From CAYRGQ01 sp964444885 (lineage in GTDB: Bacteria; Bacteroidota; Bacteroidia; Sphingobacteriales; Sphingobacteriaceae), in contig CAYUIZ010000083.1 of NCBI GenBank assembly GCA_964444885.1, forward strand, positions 1-13,652: a stretch of 13,652 nt of DNA. Direction: 5' to 3'. Below the pieces are notes generated by a model that saw only the letters and a list, made by a program, of their open reading frames with translations, did no database searches and was not told where the DNA came from. Shown in pieces: positions 7,192 through 13,652 of this stretch. The number at the start of each line of letters is the position of its first letter. The stretch's first letter is position 1. The position numbers were made by a program, and so were the translations under genes.

Positions 7192-8544
7192 CTATTCGCC
7201 AAACACACTATCCAAGATGAGCTGTTGGATGGCGATGGGCTCAACCAGTGCGTCTTGCTTTTCTGACGTGACCAACACGGGATAGTATGCTTCCGGGATA
7301 TTTACGGCACCATGCGAACCTTTGACTAAGGTAGCGTCAAGCGGAATAACATCCATCACGTACCGAAAGCCCAATTTCTTGCGCAACAGCTTGTATCCCG
7401 CACGCATTTTCGAACTCATAAACATCTCGACCGGATCATAGCCCGGTTTTTTGTGGATATCGACCACCCGCGCATAATCCGGAGCCACCGCGTCGTCCAG
7501 CCAGAAGTAATAGGTAAACCAGCTATCCGGCTGGGCTACCGCAATGATATCCCCTGCCCGTTCATGATCCAGGTGATGGGCGGCTTTTGATTCCCCTTCC
7601 AGCAGCAGCTCGATGCCAGGCACTTGGCGGAGCAATTCCAGCACAGTTTGCTTAACGTGTTCATTTACCGTGTAGATGTGGGCGACTTGGTGGTCCGATA
7701 CAGCAAAAGCCTGGGACGCCCCGGCGTCCAGCAGTTCGAGGCCCCGCTCCACGCGAATGCCCAGCAAGCCGGCCTCACGCAAAACGCGGTTAATATGAAT
7801 GGGTTTCGATACAGGCACGATGCCGTATTCGGACAGTAAAATCACGTTGGCGCCGCGGCCCTCGTAGAATGTAACCAACCGCTTGACTAGCGCATCGATC
7901 TCGCCAAGCTCATGATGGATTTTCTCTGGATGAGGCCCGAACTTTTGCTGGCAGTAGTCGAGGTGAGGCAAGTAGACCAAGCTGAGGGTCGGGCTATATT
8001 TTTCCTCTACATACATGGAGGCGTCTGCAATCCATTGGGAAGACACGATATTGGCACCCGGGCCCCAGAAACTAAACAGGGGAAACTTTCCGAACTTGGC
8101 ATCCAGCTCATCGCGCAGGGAAGCCGGGTGCGCGTAGCAATCGGGCATCTTGCGGCCATCGGCCAGGTAGTTTGGTCGTGGGGTAACCGAATAATCCGCT
8201 CCCGAATACATGTTATACCACCAGAACATTTGGGCGCAGGTGAAGTCCGGATTACGTTCCTTCGCCACATCCCATACGGATTTGGCCTGCACCAGCTTGT
8301 TTGACTGTTTCCAAAATTTGATTTCCGCATCGCGGTGGTCATACCAGCCGTTAGCCACAATGCCGTGTTCGCTGGGCCAGCGTCCGGTCAGGTACGTCGA
8401 CTGCGCCGAGGTAGTCAATGCCGGCAAAACCGGCTTGATCAAGCTCAGGTGGTTTTTATCGAAATAGGACTTTAAAAAAGGTGTTTTGTCACCAATCAAG
8501 GCTGAAGACAGCCCCACAATGTCTATTACAACAGTTTTTCTCAT
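7192..8544 (-). CDS. eboF: EboF-type alkaline phosphatase superfamily phosphodiesterase
   Basis: A 450-residue protein of the nucleotide pyrophosphatase/phosphodiesterase branch of the alkaline phosphatase superfamily. It is the last gene of the ebo cluster. Seen: N-terminal metal Asp D8 (VVIDIVG), nucleophile position T44 in PALTTSAQSTYLTG, SEHGIVANGWYDH, then YLPHLDYC with D196, LLSEYGI (237-241), and a late GSHGAVN with H411. Compared with classical NPP enzymes, the His after the second Asp is Q200, and the SDHG metal pair is E239-Y240, so the di-metal site is altered. No signal peptide is visible, suggesting cytosolic action, possibly at the membrane face. GAGGT about six bases before the ATG is a good ribosome binding site. 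A 105-base gap separates it from eboE. The substrate is unknown. Confidence 0.85.
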   Translation of the reverse strand: MRKTVVIDIVGLSSALIGDKTPFLKSYFDKNHLSLIKPVLPALTTSAQSTYLTGRWPSEHGIVANGWYDHRDAEIKFWKQSNKLVQAKSVWDVAKERNPDFTCAQMFWWYNMYSGADYSVTPRPNYLADGRKMPDCYAHPASLRDELDAKFGKFPLFSFWGPGANIVSSQWIADASMYVEEKYSPTLSLVYLPHLDYCQQKFGPHPEKIHHELGEIDALVKRLVTFYEGRGANVILLSEYGIVPVSKPIHINRVLREAGLLGIRVERGLELLDAGASQAFAVSDHQVAHIYTVNEHVKQTVLELLRQVPGIELLLEGESKAAHHLDHERAGDIIAVAQPDSWFTYYFWLDDAVAPDYARVVDIHKKPGYDPVEMFMSSKMRAGYKLLRKKLGFRYVMDVIPLDATLVKGSHGAVNIPEAYYPVLVTSEKQDALVEPIAIQQLILDSVFGE

Positions 8545-8565
8545 GTTTTTACCTCACATTCATTC

Positions 8566-8591
8566 AAATGCCGCACCGGGGCAGGGCATTT
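8566..8591. repeat. Inverted repeat between eboE and eboF
   Basis: AAATGCC (8566-8572) and GGCATTT (8585-8591) form a perfect seven-pair stem with a 12-base GC-rich loop in the 105-base eboE-eboF gap. Read on the minus strand it ends in TTTG rather than a T run, so it is not a typical terminator for the ebo transcript. It could be an RNA processing or stability element, or chance. Confidence 0.3.
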
Positions 8592-8649
8592 TATCTGATC
8601 GCGGCCGTACAACGTGTTGCTGCGTGGCGCGTAGTTCTCATATTATGCG

Positions 8650-9864
8650 TTAATCGGCTAATTGCATGGCCACCCAGTTCAGCTCACGCGAAATGGAGTC
8701 CGCGATGGGTAGCTGCAGGTCCGCGGGCAGTACGCCCCAGGTGTACGTTTCCACCTCCAAATGCGGGGTCAGCTTACGTTCTTTGTGCAACGCCAATACG
8801 GCCAAAATATCCGATTGGGTCGATTGTAGGACGCCCAAGTCTTCGAGGAAAATAGGCACATGGAAATGTGCGCGCCATTCGGCCGTATTCGGGTCCAGCA
8901 AACCTTGTTTCGCATCGGGCAGGTCTCTGTAGCGAACGAGCTCGCCATGGTGTTGCTGCGCAATGACCTGATGCAGGTAAACGGGCTCATCGAAGGCCAT
9001 AAACGCTTCCCCAACCGCCTGTCGGGCAGCAGAATCTGCACTCAGCGAAGCTTTAATCGCCGCACTGATCTGGAATTTGCCAATGCGAATACCTTGGTCG
9101 CCGAGTTGCGCCATCACATCGCGGTGATCTTCGTACCCCAATGCAAAATGGCAAACGTCATAGCACAACCGAATGTGCTTCTTCAGCCTGTGCGTGGCGA
9201 CTTCCTCATCCCACCCAAAGCGATCAGACAAGAATAGCACCCCAGCCGGAAGCAGTTCGTTTACATACCAATCGATAAACTCCGGCCCATTTTCCAATAC
9301 GCCGTCGGGCTCCGGCTCAATATCCAGATGCAAAACCTTGCCCTGCTCCTCCTCAATCCGGATCAAGTGTGCCGCTACTTCCAGCACATGACGGGTACCG
9401 CGTGCGCGCATGGCATGCCACACTTCCTGATCATGCAGGTAATGATGCCGATAGCCTAAAGGCGACGTCGAGACCCCGCCGTCCATTCCTGCGGGCAACA
9501 ATGCCGCTAGTATATCGAATAACCGGTATGTATAATCCCGCCGCTCCTCACTTGTCCAATCCGGCGCATGCACGTCCTCCTTAACGACCTCGTCGTGAAA
9601 ATTCCCGTACGGAAAACCGTTCATCGTAAATACATAAACATCCTGCTTCGCCATCCACGCTTTGAATGCAGCCAGCTGTGCCTCTTGGCTCAGTTCCTTG
9701 CTGGCCAAACCAGCGAGCCGCAGTCCCAGGCCCATGGGTTGATTGGGCGATACTTGGCGTTTGATTACCGGCAGATGCTGTCGCAAGAGCGCAAAGTGTG
9801 CGTCCCAGGCTTCGCCTCCGTGGATGTTCGTGCAATAGGTAAGATGTCCGTATTCGGTCTGCAT
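8650..9864 (-). CDS. eboE: EboE, TIM-barrel metabolite traffic protein
   Basis: A 404-residue protein of the xylose-isomerase/sugar-phosphate-epimerase-like TIM-barrel group, matching EboE from the N-terminal signature LTYCTNIHGGEAW (8-20) and the C-terminal HLEVETYTWGVLP (368-380). A probable divalent-metal site can be assembled: E183/E185 in HLDIEPEPDG, D236 and H239 in CYDVCHF, H333/H335 in RAHFHVP, and E370/E372. The reaction is not known; in cyanobacteria the cluster is tied to moving a scytonemin precursor to the periplasm. Its ATG is six bases after the eboD stop with no Shine-Dalgarno, so translation is probably coupled to eboD. It has no signal peptide or membrane segment. Family assignment is firm, function open. 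Confidence 0.87.
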   Translation of the reverse strand: MQTEYGHLTYCTNIHGGEAWDAHFALLRQHLPVIKRQVSPNQPMGLGLRLAGLASKELSQEAQLAAFKAWMAKQDVYVFTMNGFPYGNFHDEVVKEDVHAPDWTSEERRDYTYRLFDILAALLPAGMDGGVSTSPLGYRHHYLHDQEVWHAMRARGTRHVLEVAAHLIRIEEEQGKVLHLDIEPEPDGVLENGPEFIDWYVNELLPAGVLFLSDRFGWDEEVATHRLKKHIRLCYDVCHFALGYEDHRDVMAQLGDQGIRIGKFQISAAIKASLSADSAARQAVGEAFMAFDEPVYLHQVIAQQHHGELVRYRDLPDAKQGLLDPNTAEWRAHFHVPIFLEDLGVLQSTQSDILAVLALHKERKLTPHLEVETYTWGVLPADLQLPIADSISRELNWVAMQLAD

Positions 9865-9870
9865 CGCGTG

Positions 9871-11034
9871 CTAAGAGTGTACGCCCACCCGCTCATGCAA
9901 CAAGGCAACAGCCTTCAGCACCAGCGTGTGATCCATTTGATTCACTTCCAGTCCTTTGCCGATTTTCTGAAGAAGCATAATGGTCAGTCGGCCACCGAGA
10001 TGCTCCCTAAATTCTTCCAATCCCACCAACAGTGGATTGGTCGTGCCCTCCGCTTCGATGAGCGGATGGAAAACCGGCAAGCCTACTTGTTGCAGCACGT
10101 CCACGATACGCTGTGCATCGGTCAGCGGCAGATGGCCTGCGAGGGACGAATAGATGCTGTCCAGTGCGATGCCAATCGCTACGGCCTCACCATGCAGCAC
10201 CTCAAAGCCCGACAACTGCTCCAGCTTATGCGCGCTCCAATGGCCAAAGTCCAGTGGGCGCGACGAGCCGGTCTCAAAAGGGTCAGCACCGCCAATATGC
10301 TGCAGATGCAGTTCGGCACAACGGTAGATCATGTATTTCGTGGCTTCGGGCTCGCGCTCCTGCAGGGCCGTAGCATGTTCGGCAATCCATTCAAAAAACG
10401 CACGGTCTTTGATCAGAGCCACCTTAATGGCTTCTGAAATGCCCGACAGCCATGCACGGCTACTCAACGTGTGAAGGAAGTCAAAGTCGTTGAATACCGC
10501 AAAAGGCGGGCTGAACGTACCGATAAAATTTTTCTTCCCCCGGTAGTTAATGCTATTTTTCACGCCGATGCCCGAGTCGTTTTGGGACAGCACGGTCGTG
10601 GGGATACGAATATGCCGAATGCCCCGGTGGGCAATCGTAGCAGCGTAGCCCACCGCATCCAACACCGCACCACCGCCCACAGCAATGACATAGGAATGCC
10701 GGTCTATGCCGTACCGGTCTACCGCATCAATAATGCGGTCAACCACAGCATGGTCGTTCTTGCAAGCTTCTCCACCGGGAATGACGAGCTGATCATTAAC
10801 CAGCGTGACGCCCGGCATCGCTGAAAAATAGCGTTGGATGTCCTGCGTCAGGTGGTGATGACTGGCCGCAACGCCTTCGTCGATAACCACCAGCACCTTA
10901 GGCGTCGTCGCAGCCCCTTGCGAAGCAAAAAAATCAGCCAATAGGCGATTTCCCTGCGCGAACAAGCCTGTTGTAAAGTGTATCGGATAGCGGTACGATA
11001 CGGTAAATTCCTGAATTATTGAATCCTTAATCAT
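9871..11034 (-). CDS. eboD: EboD, 3-dehydroquinate synthase-like sugar phosphate cyclase
   Basis: A 387-residue member of the sugar phosphate cyclase (dehydroquinate synthase) family. The NAD site is GGG (120-122) with D126, then PTTVLSQNDSGIGVKN (145-160) and KNFIGTF. The metal ligands E201 (GISEAIK), H265 (DFGHW) and H281 (LHGEAV) are all present, so it is probably an active metal- and NAD-dependent cyclase. It differs from true dehydroquinate synthase: the N of LNFGHT is D262 (RPLDFGHW), and by my alignment the substrate-binding lysine (A. nidulans K250) is H243. That points to a substrate other than DAHP. It lies between eboC (79-base gap) and eboE (6-base gap). The start ATG at 11034 gives the family N-terminus (IQEFTVSYRYPIHF). 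Shikimate-pathway AroB is a less likely reading. Confidence 0.87.
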   Translation of the reverse strand: MIKDSIIQEFTVSYRYPIHFTTGLFAQGNRLLADFFASQGAATTPKVLVVIDEGVAASHHHLTQDIQRYFSAMPGVTLVNDQLVIPGGEACKNDHAVVDRIIDAVDRYGIDRHSYVIAVGGGAVLDAVGYAATIAHRGIRHIRIPTTVLSQNDSGIGVKNSINYRGKKNFIGTFSPPFAVFNDFDFLHTLSSRAWLSGISEAIKVALIKDRAFFEWIAEHATALQEREPEATKYMIYRCAELHLQHIGGADPFETGSSRPLDFGHWSAHKLEQLSGFEVLHGEAVAIGIALDSIYSSLAGHLPLTDAQRIVDVLQQVGLPVFHPLIEAEGTTNPLLVGLEEFREHLGGRLTIMLLQKIGKGLEVNQMDHTLVLKAVALLHERVGVHS

Positions 11035-11113
11035 ATATTATCAAACCCAAAATCACTAACTATACTCATTAAAATCCCGCCCGCGCGTGTCATCCGGCAT
11101 GCGTTGCGTGGTG

Positions 11114-12007
11114 CTAGGTTACTGCGAACTGTTTAGCCAACCAAACGGACAACGGGAACAGCAGTAACACAAAAACCGTCATTTGCCAAGAGCCGGTCGC
11201 TGCCACCCACACCGCATTCATAAAAATCAACGCCAAGACAGCACTTTTCACCGACTTGCGGATATCGACCGGCGCTTCGGTGCGAATCGCCCGCACCAAC
11301 GGCGTATAAATCGTCACGGCAAACACGGCCATGATGGCCACGCCCAACGCGCCACCGCTCCGCATCACCCCGAAATAGGCCAGTGCACCGATAACCAGTG
11401 CATACAGCAACCCGGCAAAAAGCAAGGGCAGACGTTTTCCACCATGCACCTCGCCCCGGCTGATGACGGTAATAGCGGCCACATAGATGATCGGAATGCC
11501 GGATAACGCCCACACCTCCGGCAATACGGCCGCAAATACGCTCATGCCCAGAAGCAAGTTCAGGCCGCGGCACAAGCCCATAAAAAACGGACCAAAGACC
11601 ATGTGATGCTTAGCCCATTTGTCGTACACCAGGCACGACACAACGATCGCTCCCGCAATCATCCCCGACAGGAGGCTGACGCCGCTCGCGGCGAACACCC
11701 CGATGGCGAATAATAATCCGCCGAAAATGGCTGCGCTCCGCACACTTACCCGCCCACTGGGGATGGGCCGTTCGGGCCGCTCCTCGGCATCGAGTTTGGC
11801 ATCAAACACGTCGTTATACACCACACCACCCGCGTACAGGCCGATGGTAGACAGGCAAACCAGCAACAATGCTTCCACGGGCCATTGCCAATCGACGCTG
11901 CCCAAGTAAAGCGTGGCGATAGCCGTACCGGCGATCACGTCCGAGATGGCCGTCACCACATTGGCCGGCCGTGTCAGTTGCGCATAAGCCTTCCAGGCAA
12001 TAGGCAT
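11114..12007 (-). CDS. eboC: EboC, UbiA-like membrane prenyltransferase
   Basis: A 297-residue, very hydrophobic protein with about eight to nine membrane segments, belonging to the UbiA prenyltransferase superfamily. The first Asp-rich motif is clear: NDVFDAKLD at 65-73, followed by RPERPIPSG, as in enzymes that bind a prenyl diphosphate through magnesium. The usual second Asp motif is not seen; its place seems taken by SRGEVHGG (183-190). It would act in the inner membrane, attaching a prenyl chain to an unidentified acceptor. A GTG directly precedes the ATG (GTGATG), so the start may be 12010; I prefer the ATG. It begins 9 bases after the eboB stop and has no Shine-Dalgarno. The eboC label rests on the neighbours as well as the fold; homologues include chlorophyll/heme-type UbiA enzymes. 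Confidence 0.87.
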   Translation of the reverse strand: MPIAWKAYAQLTRPANVVTAISDVIAGTAIATLYLGSVDWQWPVEALLLVCLSTIGLYAGGVVYNDVFDAKLDAEERPERPIPSGRVSVRSAAIFGGLLFAIGVFAASGVSLLSGMIAGAIVVSCLVYDKWAKHHMVFGPFFMGLCRGLNLLLGMSVFAAVLPEVWALSGIPIIYVAAITVISRGEVHGGKRLPLLFAGLLYALVIGALAYFGVMRSGGALGVAIMAVFAVTIYTPLVRAIRTEAPVDIRKSVKSAVLALIFMNAVWVAATGSWQMTVFVLLLFPLSVWLAKQFAVT

Positions 12008-12016
12008 CACAGCAAT

Positions 12017-12997
12017 TTACGAAATAATAATAGATCCGGCATCCCGGCGGGGCTGCTGCCCACCGCGCAACACAGTATTTCCTTCAAATCGCTGCGCTTG
12101 GTCGATGTCTGTCTTCTCCAGCAGTGTCTGTTCGTCCAGCTGCCCGCTCTGCGCGAAGGCCGTGATAGCGTTTTGATAGCACACCAAATCGATGTGTTCC
12201 CGAGGAATGCCCATCTCGACCATCAATGCCGCGGTCTTCGGCACCGCCAGCGGGTCGCTAATGCCCCAGTCTGCCGCCGAATTGACCATGATACGCTCGG
12301 GACCGTACTGCTTCACAATCTCTACCATGCGCTCATTGCCCATTTTGGTAAACGGATATATCGTGAAAGCCGCCCAGAAGCCTTTGTCCAGCACTTCCTT
12401 GACAGTTTCCTCGTTATTGTGGTCAATGATGACCATGCCCGGATCCAGTCCGTGCTCAACGGCTATGTCCATGCTGCGCGAAGTACCTTTGGTCTTATCG
12501 CGGTGCGGCGTATGTACCTGCACCGGCAGTCCGGCTTCCTTCGCCAATTCCAATTGTGCGCGGTAATATTTGTCTTCGGCTGGCGTTTGGTCGTCAAATC
12601 CGATCTCACCAATACCCACAACTCCTTCTTTATACACAAAGAACGGAAGCAGTTCCATGACCTCTTCGGCCAGCGCCTCGTTATTCGCCTCGCGCGAGTT
12701 GAGCCCGATGGTGCAGTAATGCTTGATCCCGAATTGGGACGAACGGAATCGCTCCCACCCGATCAGGCTGCTGTAATAATCGCGGAACGTATCGATTCCC
12801 GTACGGGGCTGTCCTACCCAAAAGGCAGGCTCAATGATACCCACGATGCCTGCATCCGCCATGGCTTGGTAATCGTCGGTCGTACGCGACACCATGTGGA
12901 TATGCGGATCAAAAAACCGAAACCCCTTGACCGCATCCAAATCCAAGGCAACACGCTGCCCCATGGCCGATCGGTCTTGATCATGACTTGTACACAT
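12017..12997 (-). CDS. eboB: EboB, TatD-family metal-dependent hydrolase
   Basis: A 326-residue TatD-like hydrolase of the amidohydrolase superfamily. The full set of metal-ligand positions is present: H32-x-H34 (FDPHIH), E131 (GIGEIGFDD), H162 (QVHTPH), H193 (IDHNNEE) and D243 (NSAADWG). The barrel is longer than DNase-type TatD (about 260 residues), with an insertion near 60-95 rich in aromatic residues (DYYSSLIGWERFR) and an extra C-terminal helix region, as expected for EboB. No signal peptide is seen. It starts 9 bases after the eboA stop. An internal ATG at residue 12 is an alternative start that would still keep the DPHIH motif. The natural substrate is unknown; nuclease activity should not be assumed from the TatD name. 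Confidence 0.87.
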   Translation of the reverse strand: MCTSHDQDRSAMGQRVALDLDAVKGFRFFDPHIHMVSRTTDDYQAMADAGIVGIIEPAFWVGQPRTGIDTFRDYYSSLIGWERFRSSQFGIKHYCTIGLNSREANNEALAEEVMELLPFFVYKEGVVGIGEIGFDDQTPAEDKYYRAQLELAKEAGLPVQVHTPHRDKTKGTSRSMDIAVEHGLDPGMVIIDHNNEETVKEVLDKGFWAAFTIYPFTKMGNERMVEIVKQYGPERIMVNSAADWGISDPLAVPKTAALMVEMGIPREHIDLVCYQNAITAFAQSGQLDEQTLLEKTDIDQAQRFEGNTVLRGGQQPRRDAGSIIIS

Positions 12998-13006
12998 ATT
13001 CTATTT

Positions 13007-13652
13007 TTATTGGTTGCCCGCCGCGCTAAGGTCCGCCCAAGGCGCGTTGGCAGTATTATCTAATAATTCGTTTGTAAAGGCATTTTTTGCCAAATAATCG
13101 GTGGCCAGGCCATAATTGCTCTGGCTAAATGCATGGGCGATCGCCTGGCGTTCGACGAGGCCGTCGCTTGACGCAATGCGTTGCGACATGAGGGCAAACG
13201 CGCGCTCGTCAATGTAGGGCGCAACCAGAATCCAAAGCATGGGATTAATTTCACGGCCTGCTGCCGACCGCTCGTACGCGTAATCGACGAGCGTACGGGC
13301 CAACACCTCGTTGTTGCGTTCGGTAAGCCCAACAATTTGCGGAATGTATTCGTCCGTAAAAAAGGCTTTTAGCACCAGTTGGTTCCAAGAGCCTTCGTCC
13401 AAGTAGCGGGCCGGATAGTGGTTGTCTAGCAGTACGGCCTGCCGTACAAAGCCCATATTGCTCCGCACGCCTTCTGCGCACCGCTGGGACCATGCATCGG
13501 GATAGTGATAAACCGGCAGCGCGGAATACAGCGCCACAAGTTCCTCCATTTCGCCGTAGACGAACAACTGCTCGATCAGCTTTTGGTAGGAAGCCACGTC
13601 CATCGGCGGGATATGCATCAGCACCCACACACGGGCTAACCGCGCCAACGAC
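13007..13652 (-). CDS. eboA: EboA family protein (5' end cut by the window edge)
   Basis: The first gene of the ebo cluster within this window; the frame stays open to the right edge, so the N-terminus is missing. A TTG at 13648 is not a real start. About 214 residues are visible. They match the EboA family: RLARVWVLMHIP, then a Tyr- and Leu-rich helical stretch (EELVALYSALPVYHYPD), EGVRSNMGFVRQAV, YPARYLDEGSWNQLVLKAFF, DYAYERSAAGREINP and LWILVAPYI. The protein is mostly helical, with no membrane segment and no recognised catalytic motif; its function is unknown. The C-terminus (SNYGLATDYLAKNAFTN) is more variable. The promoter of the cluster must lie outside the window or in upstream genes. 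eboB follows after 9 bases. Confidence 0.85.
   Translation of the reverse strand, partial: SLARLARVWVLMHIPPMDVASYQKLIEQLFVYGEMEELVALYSALPVYHYPDAWSQRCAEGVRSNMGFVRQAVLLDNHYPARYLDEGSWNQLVLKAFFTDEYIPQIVGLTERNNEVLARTLVDYAYERSAAGREINPMLWILVAPYIDERAFALMSQRIASSDGLVERQAIAHAFSQSNYGLATDYLAKNAFTNELLDNTANAPWADLSAAGNQ

Noticed and set aside
8618..8640. Similarity between the eboE-eboF gap and the eboC-eboD gap (both contain CCACGCA on the minus strand)
   Set aside because: The shared block is only about seven bases with poor flanking match, which is expected by chance.
9568..10437. A 289-codon plus-strand open frame spanning the eboE and eboD junction
   Set aside because: It lies antisense to two clear family members and crosses their boundary, and the product resembles nothing known.
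11885..13063. A 392-codon plus-strand open frame opposite eboB and parts of its neighbours
   Set aside because: It is antisense to EboB, which has all TatD metal ligands and operon context. The plus-strand product has no recognisable family and a composition rich in His and Arg, typical of a reverse-strand shadow in GC-rich coding DNA.
1..13652. CRISPR array, tRNA/rRNA, insertion sequence ends or phage genes
   Set aside because: No regularly spaced repeats, cloverleaf folds, transposase motifs or terminal repeats were seen on either strand.

Overview
The window (about 13.7 kb, moderately GC-rich) looks like a chromosomal segment of a member of the Bacteroidota. The reasons are the TrpD signature with KHGNY in place of the more usual KHGNR, weak or absent Shine-Dalgarno sites before most genes, and promoter-like sites resembling the Bacteroidota TTG...TAnnTTTG pattern before the trp leader and dapA. 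The family (for example Sphingobacteriaceae) cannot be fixed from sequence reading alone.

Positions 1-292 hold no recognisable gene. At 248-415 there is what reads as a classical transcription attenuator. It has a promoter-like site, a 15-residue leader peptide with two adjacent Trp codons (MNGQSGYTAYWWHNG), a hairpin that starts at the Trp codons, and an intrinsic terminator ending 11 bases before trpD. It is followed by a tight tryptophan operon, trpD-trpF-trpB-trpA (427-4019). trpC is missing from its usual place between trpD and trpF, and trpE/trpG are not in the window, so the pathway must be split or continue elsewhere.

Two housekeeping genes follow on the same strand: ligA (NAD-dependent DNA ligase, 4086-6107) and dapA (dihydrodipicolinate synthase, 6239-7126). 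dapA has its own promoter-like region, containing a near-palindromic AT-rich element.

The right half (7192-13652, minus strand, convergent with dapA) is an ebo gene cluster running 5' to 3' as eboA-eboB-eboC-eboD-eboE-eboF; the first gene is cut by the right edge. It encodes a helical protein of unknown function (EboA), a TatD-like metal hydrolase (EboB), a UbiA-like membrane prenyltransferase (EboC), a 3-dehydroquinate-synthase-like sugar phosphate cyclase (EboD), a TIM-barrel isomerase/epimerase-like protein (EboE) and an alkaline-phosphatase-superfamily phosphodiesterase (EboF). In cyanobacteria the ebo genes are needed to move a scytonemin precursor to the periplasm; in other bacteria the product is unknown. 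No scytonemin-like gene is visible here. The combination of cyclase, prenyltransferase and phosphodiesterase, several with altered active-site residues, suggests synthesis and processing of a lipid-linked cyclic small molecule. That is the least understood system in this window.
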